A stretch of DNA of 64,000 bases from Flavisolibacter ginsengisoli DSM 18119 (GCF_900129295.1 NZ_FQUU01000001.1:248001-312000), one strand, 5' to 3'; shown: positions 1 to 8,625, counted from the stretch's first letter. Notes: a model not told the origin generated them from the letters alone. Numbers and translations are program-made.

Positions 1-1
1 A

Positions 2-1279
2 TGGAACATACGATACTCGTGGATCTTTGTAAAATCATGCCTGGTGATCAATTACCTGGGTCAGGGAGCCTGGCTGCTTTCACACCATGCAGGAGAGCGG
101 ATATCATCGGCCATGATAGAAGGAGGCTTTAATCCTTTTTACGGTGTAATGCCCGACTGGTTTTTATATTTCGGCATTGCCATTGCAACGGCGGCGACAA
201 TTATTGCCAGCCAGGCATTGATATCAGGTTCCTTTACACTTGTCAGTGAGGCCATGCGTCTTAATCTATGGCCCAAACTGAAGATCAGCTATCCTACGGA
301 GGCAAAAGGACAACTATATGTACCAGCAGTGAACCTGCTGATCTACCTGGGATGTATCGGTATCGTTTTGCATTTTCAAAAAGCTTCCAATATGGAGGCT
401 GCTTATGGCCTGGCTATCACTATTACCATGATTGCCACTTCCATCCTGTTTTCCAACTACCTTGTCATACGCCGTACCCGGAGCGTGCTTGTTTATTTAT
501 ACCTATTGGTGTACCTGACCATTGAAGTGAGTTTCCTTTATGCAAACATGGATAAGTTTCCGCATGGAGGTTATGTTACGGTATTGGTTGGCGGGCTGCT
601 GTTTATGGTCATGTACAACTGGTTCAGAGCCCGGAAGATCAAAAACAGGTATATTGAATTCGTCAGGCTGGACCATTATATTCCTAAAATACAGGAATTA
701 AGCAATGACAGGTCTGTGATCAAATATGCCACTCACCTGGTATACCTGACAAGTGCCGATAATCCAAAAGAAATAGAGCATAAGATCATTTATTCCATAC
801 TTAATAAAAAACCAAAAAGAGCGGATATATATTGGTTCATACATGTTGATACAGTTGATGATCCTTATACTTCAGAATATAAAGTTGATCATATCATACC
901 CAATGACATCATCAGGGTGGAGTTCCGGTTGGGGTTCCGGGTGCAACCACGCATTAACCTGTTGTTCCGCAAAGTGGTGGAAGATCTGGTTGCTAATAAA
1001 GAAGTCAATGTAATGAGCCGCTATGAAAGTCTTGAGAAAGATAAGGTGATGGGTGATTTTCAATTTATTGTTTTGGAAAAATACCTAAGCCAGGACAATG
1101 ACTTGCCAATAATAGAAAGAATGATCATGAAACTGCATTTTTGGATAAAAGCAATTAGTCTTTCAGAAGAAAGAGGATTTGGATTGGACCCCGGCAGTGT
1201 CACAGTTGAAAAGTTTCCTTTGATCGTTTCACCGGTTACTAACCTGAAACTGAAGAGAGTTGAAAAACAATATGGTTAA
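2..1279 (+). CDS. kup: Kup-family potassium uptake permease (5'-truncated by window edge)
   Basis: This is the C-terminal two thirds of a KUP/HAK/KT potassium:proton symporter in the inner membrane. The reading frame is open from base 2, before the first ATG at 44, and the codons there already encode family sequence, so the true start lies outside the window. Visible hallmarks are a YLGQGAWLL segment, the IIASQALISGSFTL helix, several further hydrophobic helices up to about residue 200 of the visible part, and the soluble C-terminal domain of roughly 200 residues typical of bacterial Kup. The full family length is about 620-660 residues, so roughly 200-230 residues are missing. The stop overlaps the start of a tiny membrane ORF (1272-1388). 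Family assignment is secure; the precise substrate is by family. Confidence 0.93.
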   Translation, partial: WNIRYSWIFVKSCLVINYLGQGAWLLSHHAGERISSAMIEGGFNPFYGVMPDWFLYFGIAIATAATIIASQALISGSFTLVSEAMRLNLWPKLKISYPTEAKGQLYVPAVNLLIYLGCIGIVLHFQKASNMEAAYGLAITITMIATSILFSNYLVIRRTRSVLVYLYLLVYLTIEVSFLYANMDKFPHGGYVTVLVGGLLFMVMYNWFRARKIKNRYIEFVRLDHYIPKIQELSNDRSVIKYATHLVYLTSADNPKEIEHKIIYSILNKKPKRADIYWFIHVDTVDDPYTSEYKVDHIIPNDIIRVEFRLGFRVQPRINLLFRKVVEDLVANKEVNVMSRYESLEKDKVMGDFQFIVLEKYLSQDNDLPIIERMIMKLHFWIKAISLSEERGFGLDPGSVTVEKFPLIVSPVTNLKLKRVEKQYG

Positions 1280-1388
1280 CTCCAAACAGAAACTAAAAGA
1301 CCTGTTTTTTATTTTGCTTTCCTGGCTGATAGCACTGTCCCTTGTGTATATTATCATAGTCAAATTCAGGATATTGCTTCACAGGTAA
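1272..1388 (+). CDS. Tiny single-helix membrane protein overlapping kup
   Basis: This 38-residue ORF starts at an ATG eight bases before the end of kup, in another frame. It has a short charged N-terminus (lysines and an aspartate), one strongly hydrophobic helix of about 22 residues (residues 12-33), and ends in basic residues (LLHR). A purine-rich stretch precedes the ATG inside kup, and the overlap suggests translational coupling. The layout recalls small accessory subunits of potassium transporters such as KdpF, but no sequence motif proves a link; that is inference. It may also be a chance ORF. Confidence 0.45.
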   Translation: MVNSKQKLKDLFFILLSWLIALSLVYIIIVKFRILLHR

Positions 1389-1658
1389 TTCCCATTTATT
1401 CGGGTAAGGGTTTAACCAGGGGAGATTTCCCGCCCCTTATAGCTCATTCTATTTTCTGAAATGTACAGACCAGGATTTAGTTATTTTCCCATTTTGTATA
1501 ATGGAGACAACTTATCCTTTTCTAAAGCCTAAACAAGCTCCCCTCCATTCTTAAAATTCTAAAGATTACCCGGTAATTAATTGGAATTGGTATAATATTT
1601 TAAATAATGAAGTACTACCCTTTTAAAGTATTTACTATTAAATCAAAAATTCTAACTA

Positions 1659-2195
1659 ATGGATAGTATCAATCAACAGCAAGAAGAAAAAAATCATGAA
1701 GACCTGAGCGCTGTGAATGCAGGTAAAAAAATAAAGGAATTGGCAGGCAAAAGCAACACCTGCTTTTTCTGCACAGATATCCAAAGCGGGAAACCTCTTA
1801 CTGTAAGGCCCATGTCTGTTCAGAAAATGGATGAGGAAGGAAACTTTTGGTTTTTAAGTGCCTCTGACAGTTATAAAAACAAAGAGTTAACAGCGGATAA
1901 TAAAGTTCATTTATTATTCCAGGGTTCAGCACATTCCGACTTTTTAAGTATATATGGCGAAGCGGATATTTCAACAGATAAAGAATTGATCAAAGAACTT
2001 TGGGAACCGATCTTAAAGACCTGGTTTACTGAAGGTGTAGACGATCCAAGGATAACGGTTATCCATGTAAAAACGAATGAAGGATATTATTGGGATAACA
2101 AACACGGCAATGCGGTGGCATTAATGAAAATGGCAGCGGGTGCAGTACTAGGCAAAACAATGGATGATTCTATTGAAGGCAGGCTGAAACCATAA
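1659..2195 (+). CDS. Pyridoxamine 5'-phosphate oxidase-like general stress protein (GSP26 type)
   Basis: A 178-residue cytoplasmic protein with the split-barrel flavin-binding fold of the PNPOx-like superfamily. The pattern with FFCT...KPLTVRPM near residues 35-55, a strand containing GNFWFLS at about 65-71, and a core with LSIYGEA at about 100 matches the general-stress-protein-26 subgroup. That subgroup binds FMN or a related flavin and usually lacks confirmed PNP oxidase activity. A charged N-terminal extension of about 20 residues is rich in Q, E and K. The gene stands alone; the upstream 270 bases are AT-rich and hold no other gene. The exact substrate cannot be inferred. Confidence 0.85.
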   Translation: MDSINQQQEEKNHEDLSAVNAGKKIKELAGKSNTCFFCTDIQSGKPLTVRPMSVQKMDEEGNFWFLSASDSYKNKELTADNKVHLLFQGSAHSDFLSIYGEADISTDKELIKELWEPILKTWFTEGVDDPRITVIHVKTNEGYYWDNKHGNAVALMKMAAGAVLGKTMDDSIEGRLKP

Positions 2196-2203
2196 AACCT
2201 TAC

Positions 2204-2260
2204 GGGTATCTATAACCGGGTATGAAACCCTTTCAATAATTCATACCCGGTAGATATCCC
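2204..2260. terminator. Long hairpin between convergent genes
   Basis: Bases 2215-2226 (ACCGGGTATGAA) and 2240-2251 (TTCATACCCGGT) form a perfect 12-bp stem, and the flanks (GGGTATCT against AGATATCCC) extend it imperfectly. It lies between the convergent PNPOx-like gene and the leftward secreted-protein gene. There is no strong T-run, so it is a probable bidirectional stop or structural element rather than a textbook terminator. Confidence 0.4.
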
Positions 2261-2305
2261 AGAACATTTCACACATCTGCTGCTATTCTTTTTTGCAATT
2301 ATTAC

Positions 2306-2767
2306 TCAGGTACCGGAAACAACACCTATCATAATTTCATCAGGCACAGGCATCACCAGTGATCCTTCCCCTTTTACGTTTTCATAAGCTCCTGTACCAG
2401 ATAAAATTTTCCAGCGTCCATTCAATGTACCCATGTTACAATTCATTCGTATAGTAAGCGTACCATCCGGAAGTTCAAGCACGAGGTTACAATGTAAGGC
2501 CATACCTAAGGCTTCTGTTTGCATTACAAAGGTCCCGGTTTGGCTTATGGCACCAATAATAGAAACAGTCCCCGTAAAGGTTGTTCCATCGGGATAAGCC
2601 CCTGTAATGGAAGTATGGATAGTAACCGGAGCATTCCCGCCAGCCCGGAAAGATAGATGTTGATTGAGCTTTTGATCCTGTCTTTTATTAAAACTGCTTA
2701 AACTAATTAAAGAAAGCAGGGCTACTGCAATAACTGATGCAGAAACAAATGTTCTTTTCATTGTCAA
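2306..2767 (-). CDS. Secreted hypothetical protein, beta-rich
   Basis: A 153-residue protein with a clear signal peptide (residues 1 to about 26: basic MTMKR start, then a hydrophobic Ala/Leu/Ser stretch). The mature part is rich in alternating Thr, Gly and hydrophobic residues, as in a small beta-barrel. The segment GRWKILSGTGAYENVKGEGS near the C-terminus resembles the strand motif of allene-oxide-cyclase-like/dirigent-like barrels (GTGAYxNxxGxG); that resemblance is by eye. No catalytic motif is visible. It is convergent with the PNPOx-like gene. The function is not recognised. Confidence 0.75.
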   Translation of the reverse strand: MTMKRTFVSASVIAVALLSLISLSSFNKRQDQKLNQHLSFRAGGNAPVTIHTSITGAYPDGTTFTGTVSIIGAISQTGTFVMQTEALGMALHCNLVLELPDGTLTIRMNCNMGTLNGRWKILSGTGAYENVKGEGSLVMPVPDEIMIGVVSGT

Positions 2768-3085
2768 AAGTTTAATTGTTAGAAAATGGAGTTCACAATG
2801 GAAAGGAAAATATGTTCATAGTTGCAGGACTTTGATCGGCCAAAATGGTAGTAAATTATTTGAAATGGCAAGGGATATATGTTTCCAACAGGAAGTAAAA
2901 TTTTTGCCTGTTAAAGCTACCATTTATATAGTGAAAACAACACAGATCAGTTAGTTTATATATCCACCTTATTACTCATCTATGTTTTACTGTTCACCTT
3001 TTTTAGCATAGCTGTCAAATTTATTTTTATAAACCTGTAACCAATTGATCACTCACCTGCTCTATTCCTACAAAAACCACAATTT
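2768..3085. other. Intergenic region between divergent genes
   Basis: This AT-rich stretch of 318 bases must hold the promoters of the leftward secreted-protein gene and the rightward DoxX-like gene. No perfect TAnnTTTG element, long hairpin, RNA gene or further ORF could be recognised. Confidence 0.5.
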
Positions 3086-3511
3086 ATGTCAACGATTACA
3101 GCCAATTATGCCCATGAGGTATCAACAGTAGCTATCAGCAATAGACAAAAAGTAATAAACATACTTAAATGGACTTATGGCCTTGTACCCATTGCAGCAG
3201 GAGCAGATAAGTTCACTCACATATTGACCAATTGGGATCAATACCTGGCGCCTGTGGTAACAAGGAGCATCCCGGTGCAACCACATACTTTCATGAGTAT
3301 AGTTGGTATTATTGAAATTGTGGCAGGTATTATTCTATTAACAAGACCAAAGCTGGGAAGTATAATTGTAGGGTGCTGGCTATGTGGTATAGCAATCAAT
3401 TTGATATTAACAGGTCAATTTTTTGATATTGCCGTGCGGGATATAGTAATGGCCATTGGTGCCTTTTGCCTGCATCTTTTATTGCGGAATGAAAATGAAA
3501 GGATATCCTGA
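3086..3511 (+). CDS. DoxX-like four-helix inner-membrane protein
   Basis: A 141-residue integral membrane protein with four predicted helices (roughly residues 30-48, 68-87, 92-110 and 113-133) after a polar N-terminus. The overall pattern (an AGxDKF segment after helix 1, then a helix with IVGIIEIVAGI) is that of DoxX/DoxD-like membrane proteins of Bacteroidota. DoxX proteins are linked to thiosulfate/quinone redox chemistry in some organisms. This one lies two promoters upstream of a sulfide oxidoreductase operon, which is suggestive only. A strong terminator follows, so it is probably monocistronic. Confidence 0.7.
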   Translation: MSTITANYAHEVSTVAISNRQKVINILKWTYGLVPIAAGADKFTHILTNWDQYLAPVVTRSIPVQPHTFMSIVGIIEIVAGIILLTRPKLGSIIVGCWLCGIAINLILTGQFFDIAVRDIVMAIGAFCLHLLLRNENERIS

Positions 3512-3552
3512 TTAGTTGTATTTGCTTTATATATTTATCCAATTCCATTATT

Positions 3553-3582
3553 AAATGCCAGGCAACATGCCTGGCATTTTGC
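3553..3582 (+). terminator. Rho-independent terminator after the DoxX-like gene
   Basis: A perfect 12-bp stem (AAATGCCAGGCA / TGCCTGGCATTT) with a 3-base loop is followed by TTTTGCTTTATT. It lies 41 bases after the stop of the DoxX-like gene. Confidence 0.85.
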
Positions 3583-3682
3583 TTTATTGCTTCCTGTTAA
3601 CATGGCAAGATCACGAACAGACTTATCCTTTATTAGCAAACTTATATGCCTCTAACTGTAAACAATAACCTCAATAATTCCA

Positions 3683-3768
3683 CTGATAGCTATTTGGCTA
3701 ACCAGTGACAGCTATCAGCAAAACTTATGAAGTTGGTCAGGTAATCCGTTCTTGGTGACACTTGTCAC
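3683..3768. promoter_or_regulatory. Two inverted repeats upstream of the sulfide operon
   Basis: CTGATAGCT (3683-3691) is repeated inverted as AGCTATCAG (3710-3718). A tighter palindrome, GTGAC-actt-GTCAC, lies at 3755-3768, about 60 bases before the SQR-like start codon. The second one has the size and symmetry of a Crp/Fnr- or GntR-type operator. Regulation of the operon by such a factor is inference. Confidence 0.45.
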
Positions 3769-3826
3769 GGTGATGTGCTTTTTGCGCATGGAATTTTGTG
3801 GCTGAAATATAAAACCTCAAAATATC

Positions 3827-5059
3827 ATGAAACGTTTGGTTATACTAGGTGCAGGAACAGCAGGAACAATGATGGCAAACCACCTGGATCATGAGCTGAA
3901 TCCATCAGAATGGGAAATAGTAATAATAGATGAAAGAAAAGAACATTATTACCAGCCGGGATATCTTTTTTTACCTTTTGATATCTATACACCTGAAGAC
4001 ATTATAAAACCCATACAGAAGTTTATCCCTAAAAAAGTACAACTACTCAATGAAAAAATAGAAAAGATCAATGCAAAAGAAAACGAGGTATGGTTAAGTA
4101 AGGGAGAAAGCCTCCATTATGATGTACTCATTATTGCAACGGGTGCTAAAATAGCACCTGGAGAAATACAGGGAATGCAGGGCGAAGAATGGTACCGCAC
4201 CGTTTTTGATTTTTACACATTTGAAGGCGCATTGGCATTGAGAGATAAACTACGTGTATGGGAAGGTGGCAAACTGGTGGTTCATATCACTGAAATGCCT
4301 ATTAAATGCCCGGTAGCCCCCCTGGAATTTGCCTTTCTTGCTGATTCTTTCTTCAGGCATAAAAAAATGCGTGACAAAGTTGAGATCACCTATGTCACTC
4401 CATTAGACGGCGCCTTCACTAAACCCAGGGCTACAGCGGCATTGAATCATTTACTGGAAGAAAAGAATATTGCTATTGAAAGTGATTTTGCTATTGCCGA
4501 GGTGGACAATGAAAACAAAAAGATCATTGACTATGGCGGCAGGGAAATTCCATTTGACCTGCTGGTAACTGTTCCAACCAATAAGGGAGATGAACTGATG
4601 GAAAGATCGGGACTTGGTGATGAACTGAATTATGTGCCCACAAATAAAAGCACCCTTCAATCCATGGCTTTCCCTGACATTTTTGTCTTAGGGGATGCAA
4701 GCAACATCCCTGCATCAAAAGCAGGATCTGTAGCGCATTTTCAAGCGGAAGTACTCACAAAAAATATACTCAGTTATATCAAAGGCGAACCCATGAAAGA
4801 AGAATTTGACGGCCATGCCAATTGCTTTGTGGAGACAGGCAACGGTAAGGCACTATTGATTGACTTCAATTACACACATGAACCTGTAGAAGGAAGTTTT
4901 CCTTTCAGTGGCTTTGGTCCTTTGTCCCTGCTTAAAGAGAGCCGCATGAATCATATAGGGAAGCTCGCCTTCAAATGGGTCTACTGGAATGTATTATTAA
5001 AAGGAATTCCCATACCCTTCGTTCCTGCCAAAATGCAGGAAGCGGGAAAACATTTTTAA
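3827..5059 (+). CDS. Sulfide:quinone oxidoreductase-like FAD flavoprotein
   Basis: A 410-residue FAD-dependent oxidoreductase of the SQR/FCSD/NDH-2 superfamily. The N-terminal dinucleotide-binding fingerprint is ILGAGTAGTMMA (residues 6-17), the second FAD contact is FVLGDASNIPASKAG (286-300), and there is an IIATGAK segment at 102-108. Cys161 (in PIKCPVAPLEF) and Cys333 (in HANCF) sit where SQRs carry the redox cysteine pair that holds the sulfur chain. The third cysteine of classical type I SQR is absent. The C-terminus (about 375-400) is amphipathic and aromatic, as in monotopic membrane SQRs that reduce quinone. It starts an operon with a DsrC-like and a DsrE-like gene (gaps of 21 and 24 bases), which supports sulfide or persulfide handling. 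The exact SQR type was not determined. Confidence 0.87.
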   Translation: MKRLVILGAGTAGTMMANHLDHELNPSEWEIVIIDERKEHYYQPGYLFLPFDIYTPEDIIKPIQKFIPKKVQLLNEKIEKINAKENEVWLSKGESLHYDVLIIATGAKIAPGEIQGMQGEEWYRTVFDFYTFEGALALRDKLRVWEGGKLVVHITEMPIKCPVAPLEFAFLADSFFRHKKMRDKVEITYVTPLDGAFTKPRATAALNHLLEEKNIAIESDFAIAEVDNENKKIIDYGGREIPFDLLVTVPTNKGDELMERSGLGDELNYVPTNKSTLQSMAFPDIFVLGDASNIPASKAGSVAHFQAEVLTKNILSYIKGEPMKEEFDGHANCFVETGNGKALLIDFNYTHEPVEGSFPFSGFGPLSLLKESRMNHIGKLAFKWVYWNVLLKGIPIPFVPAKMQEAGKHF

Positions 5060-5080
5060 ATAACTATCAAATACTATTAT

Positions 5081-5389
5081 ATGGAAAAAGCTATCTGTAA
5101 TACCACAATCGAGGTCAATGAAGAAGGATTTATGATCAACTTCTCAGAATGGAACAAAGAGATCGGGGAAGAGTTGGCCCGGGAGGCTATGATAGAATTG
5201 TCAGAACGCCATTGGGAGATCATAGAATATATACAGGACGAGCACAGAAAAGAAGTGCCCCTAAGTATAAGAAAGATTGGCAAAAGCGGTGTTGTGGACA
5301 TCAAGGAATTTTATGCGTTGTTTCCCAAAGCTCCGTTGAAGACAGCTACTAAAATAGCCGGTGTTCCAAAACCCGCCAGTTGTATTTAA
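5081..5389 (+). CDS. DsrC/TusE-like sulfur carrier protein
   Basis: A 102-residue DsrC/TusE/DsvC-family protein. Residues about 15-60 (GFMINFSEWN...AREAMIELSERHWEIIEYI) match the family helical core, and the flexible C-terminal arm ends in GVPKPASCI with the conserved penultimate cysteine (Cys101) that carries sulfur. The second cysteine found in true DsrC, about ten residues earlier in the arm, is replaced by threonine here (TATKIAG). The protein is therefore TusE/DsrC-like and can form a persulfide but not the intramolecular DsrC trisulfide bridge. It sits between the SQR-like and DsrE-like genes, presumably receiving sulfur from or passing it to them. Confidence 0.9.
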   Translation: MEKAICNTTIEVNEEGFMINFSEWNKEIGEELAREAMIELSERHWEIIEYIQDEHRKEVPLSIRKIGKSGVVDIKEFYALFPKAPLKTATKIAGVPKPASCI

Positions 5390-5413
5390 TTATTCATTTC
5401 TAAAAATCAAGTT

Positions 5414-5896
5414 ATGTTGGAGAATAATGGCCAGATCAATAAAATGATGATCATCCTTTCAAAAGCAACCCTCGAAAATGTTTATGCTGCATTTGTATTA
5501 GCCAATGGCGCAAGGATGGAGGGTATAGAAGCAGAAATATTCTTCACCTTTTTTGGCCTGGAGTCTATCCACAAGAAAAAACTTCCACACCTGCATGTTG
5601 CCACTGTTGGTAATCCGGCCATGCATATTCCAACCATGATAGGTGGACTACCGGGTATGGAGGCTATGGCTACCAAAATGATGAAGAAAGAAATGGAAAA
5701 AATGGATATGCCTGATGTATATGAATTCCTGTGTATGCTGAAAGATTCAGGGGTGAAGCTATGGGCCTGCAAACTGGCAATGGATATGTTTCATTATACT
5801 AAGGAAGATATGTTCGAGGATATTGATGGCATTATCACCGTTGGAGATTTTTATAAGAAGGCTGAAGGAGTAGGAACGCATATGCTGTTTATTTAA
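5414..5896 (+). CDS. DsrE/DsrF/DrsH-like sulfurtransferase subunit (DsrE2/DsrE3-like)
   Basis: A 160-residue protein of the DsrE-like superfamily. It begins with the typical strand MMIILSKATLENVYAAFVLANGA and has the family cysteine in GVKLWACKLAMDMF (Cys119), the probable sulfane-sulfur carrier; Cys107 is also present. The Met- and Lys-rich middle (about 75-98, with KMMKKEMEKM) is characteristic of the DsrE2/peroxiredoxin-annotated branch, which can be membrane associated. It closes the SQR-DsrC-DsrE operon with a 24-base gap. The likely role is a persulfide relay between the SQR-like enzyme and cytoplasmic acceptors (inference from family and context). Confidence 0.85.
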   Translation: MLENNGQINKMMIILSKATLENVYAAFVLANGARMEGIEAEIFFTFFGLESIHKKKLPHLHVATVGNPAMHIPTMIGGLPGMEAMATKMMKKEMEKMDMPDVYEFLCMLKDSGVKLWACKLAMDMFHYTKEDMFEDIDGIITVGDFYKKAEGVGTHMLFI

Positions 5897-6026
5897 GGCG
5901 AAGAATACTTATAACGGTAAATTGGTTGGAACTTGCAATAGCCATATCACAGGCAGCCATGAGGAAATAAAAATGAACCAGGCAACCTATTGTTGATTGA
6001 TACGTTTTATACCTGATGGTATTACT

Positions 6027-6659
6027 ATGCATGTAAAAAAGATAATTATCCAATGGATCCTATGTAGCTTGTTGTTTCTTTGCTTTGGATGCCTAAAGGC
6101 ACAGATATCAGAAAGAAAAGACTGGCATCTGGTAAAACAAAAAAATGGCATTGAGGTTTTTACTGCTTCTGGCGGACATGATGGAGTAAAGCTCATCAAA
6201 GTAATTGCGGAGATGAACGGTAGCCTTCAAAGGGTGAAAGAGATATTTACTAATATTCCCCTCCAGGAATCATGGGTCTTTGCAACCAAAAAATCTTACC
6301 TGGTAAAAAAACTGGATGAGAACAGCATGTTGTATTATAATGAAACGGGATTACCATGGCCAGCCAGTAATAGGGATGTGGTGATTCGTATGGTCATTGA
6401 GAAGGATGCTTCGCACAAATCGCTTCAGATCAGGCAGGAAGCAGAACCAGGTAACCTCCCTGTCAATAAGGGACTGGTAAGGGTACAACATCTTTCAGGT
6501 CATTGGATCTTCACTGAAACAGGGAATAATAAATTAAAGACAGTTTATTTCCTGGATGTGGATCCGGGAGGATCTTTGCCAGCCTGGGTGGTTAATTTAT
6601 TTATAGCCAAAGGGCCATACGAAACGTTTGTAAAATTGCAGCGATTGCTGAATCGATAA
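6027..6659 (+). CDS. Exported START-domain protein
   Basis: A 210-residue protein read from the ATG at 6027. A TTG 30 bases upstream is in frame, but starting at 6027 gives a normal signal peptide (MHVKK, hydrophobic core, cleavage near LKAQ). The mature part is a START/SRPBCC lipid-binding fold: KNGIEVFTA, then VIAEMNGSLQRVKEIFTNI, the WPASNRDVVI motif that marks START proteins, and a final helix with FVKLQRLL. Proteins of this kind bind hydrophobic ligands in the periplasm; the ligand is unknown. It follows the sulfur operon by 130 bases with no visible terminator, so co-transcription is possible but unsupported. Confidence 0.85.
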   Translation: MHVKKIIIQWILCSLLFLCFGCLKAQISERKDWHLVKQKNGIEVFTASGGHDGVKLIKVIAEMNGSLQRVKEIFTNIPLQESWVFATKKSYLVKKLDENSMLYYNETGLPWPASNRDVVIRMVIEKDASHKSLQIRQEAEPGNLPVNKGLVRVQHLSGHWIFTETGNNKLKTVYFLDVDPGGSLPAWVVNLFIAKGPYETFVKLQRLLNR

Positions 6660-6729
6660 TTGTTTATTCATAATTAATTAATTCTCCAATAGCGTTTGCC
6701 ATTCAGGCAACCTCCCCGTGGGAAAAATC

Positions 6730-7482
6730 TCAATCTTTTATAGAAAGAAATTTTTTCTCTTCATGTTCATTAGCAAGCACCTTACGAATCGCGTTTACTT
6801 TAAATTCAATATAGTTCCCATCTTTTTTTGTTGGGCAAACCATCAAATCATCTATAAAGCTAATAGGGGCAATGCTTGAAATGTCAGTAAGGTCGCCCAC
6901 TTTTAAATTAATGGTCTCTTCTTTATGGTAATTAAAATGAAAGCGGTATTCACTTTCAGGACGGTATAAATTATCTTTTTGAAAACAAGTTTTATAACCC
7001 GTGAAATTTGAAAAGTCTTTGTATTCAATTGAACCATGATGCAATGATAGCCCCTCATTTATAGCCGCAGCTTTCACTCTTGAAACAAACTCATTTGAAT
7101 TATGTATCAAAACAAAACAGTTTCCAAAACCTTTAATATGAGGATGAACTTTTTTGGGTTGATTAACAGGGCAGTCCCAAAGGTTTATTCCAGTCATACA
7201 AAAGAGATTTCCCATAGCTTCATTAGGACTATTATTAATCCTGGTATCTTCAGCAAAACCGAAACGCTTATATTCTGTTTCTGGTGCATCTATACTTTTA
7301 AAACTTATTTCACATTGACCTAAATATTTGGTATAAGTTACCCCTTCCAAAATATCGCGCCTTTGATTATCCTCAATTGTTGCAAAATGTTTTACTGTCT
7401 TACAATGAATTATCCCATCATGGTGTAATGCGCGAATATGTTCATATTTTCCAACCTTTATAAAACAACCGTTGAAATACAT
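6730..7482 (-). CDS. Unrecognised 250-residue cytoplasmic protein
   Basis: A complete ORF without signal peptide or membrane segment. It is rich in aromatic and His residues (GYKTCFQKDNLYRPESEYRFHF near residues 165-188 is the most motif-like part) and ends in a charged tail. The pattern of a Lys followed by Y..E.EYRF recalls several accessory-gene families in defence-type neighbourhoods, but I cannot name one. By eye its DNA is more AT-rich than the adjacent sulfur operon. It lies between a START gene and the tRNA-Val/GIY-YIG repeat array, a typical place for acquired genes. The function is unknown. Confidence 0.7.
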   Translation of the reverse strand: MYFNGCFIKVGKYEHIRALHHDGIIHCKTVKHFATIEDNQRRDILEGVTYTKYLGQCEISFKSIDAPETEYKRFGFAEDTRINNSPNEAMGNLFCMTGINLWDCPVNQPKKVHPHIKGFGNCFVLIHNSNEFVSRVKAAAINEGLSLHHGSIEYKDFSNFTGYKTCFQKDNLYRPESEYRFHFNYHKEETINLKVGDLTDISSIAPISFIDDLMVCPTKKDGNYIEFKVNAIRKVLANEHEEKKFLSIKD

Positions 7483-7619
7483 AACTTAAGTTACTAAAAT
7501 AATATAATCATAATACTGAACTTAATGTTAAAGCAAATTGTAGGAAGACGGAAAGAACAAAGGATCCCTTTAAAGAAATAGGTTATATATACAATTTAAT
7601 ATAATTTATACACGTGCAT

Positions 7620-7745
7620 GCCGGTTTTCAACTAAACCCTATATGATTTGATTTTTTCCGTAACACTTCCGAAGTTCACCTCCAGTATAACCAATATAGT
7701 AGCAATCCCAGGTTGGCGAATACAATATGTAGGTATAAAAGGCAT
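7620..7745 (-). pseudogene. Decayed third copy of the GIY-YIG gene
   Basis: The sequence aligns with the first ~40 codons of the two intact GIY-YIG genes, with the ATG complement at 7743-7745, exactly 345 bases from the next copy's start. One T is missing near codon 3, which shifts the frame, and small indels accumulate further on. The homology fades around 7620. The terminator in front of it is intact, so this is the oldest, degenerating unit of the array. Confidence 0.8.
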
Positions 7746-7772
7746 AAAAAAACCTCAGTGTTTACTGAGGTT
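7746..7772 (-). terminator. Duplicated tRNA-type terminator, distal copy
   Basis: Minus-strand stem AACCTCAG / CTGAGGTT with a 6-base loop, followed by a T-run that runs straight into the ATG of the decayed GIY-YIG copy. It is identical in layout to the terminator after the intact tRNA-Val, at a 345-base offset times two. Confidence 0.75.
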
Positions 7773-7779
7773 ATTATTG

Positions 7780-8117
<338 letters not shown>

Positions 8118-8124
8118 ATTATTG

Positions 8125-8462
<338 letters not shown>

Positions 8463-8469
8463 ATTATTG

Positions 8470-8544
8470 TGGGAGTTGACGGGTTCGAACCGCCGACCCT
8501 CTGCTTGTAAGGCAGATGCTCTGAACCAGCTGAGCTAAACTCCC
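8470..8544 (-). tRNA. tRNA-Val (anticodon UAC)
   Basis: A 75-nt gene with a complete cloverleaf on the minus strand. The acceptor is GGGAGTT/AACTCCC, the D-stem GCTC/GAGC, and the anticodon stem TCTGC/GCAGA with loop CTTACAA (anticodon TAC at positions 34-36). The T-arm is GGCGG-TTCGAAC-CCGTC with one G-U pair, and the discriminator is A. The 3' CCA is not encoded. Two truncated relatives lie upstream and two remnants downstream; this is the only copy that folds completely. Confidence 0.97.
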
Positions 8545-8563
8545 AATATTTTTAAGATCTTTT

Positions 8564-8625
8564 CCCGAACCGTCGACCCTTCCGCCTTGAAGCGGAATGC
8601 TCTGAACCAGCTGAGCTAAACTCCC
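8564..8625 (-). pseudogene. 3'-truncated tRNA-Val-like pseudogene, proximal
   Basis: On the minus strand it keeps the acceptor 5' strand GGGAGTT, the complete D-arm and an anticodon-arm hairpin TTCCGC/GCGGAA. That hairpin is one base longer than a normal arm, so there is no valid 7-base loop. The T-loop GGTTCGG is then cut off, with no 3' acceptor strand. It cannot form a tRNA. It shares its altered anticodon hairpin with the downstream remnants, not with the intact tRNA. Confidence 0.82.
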
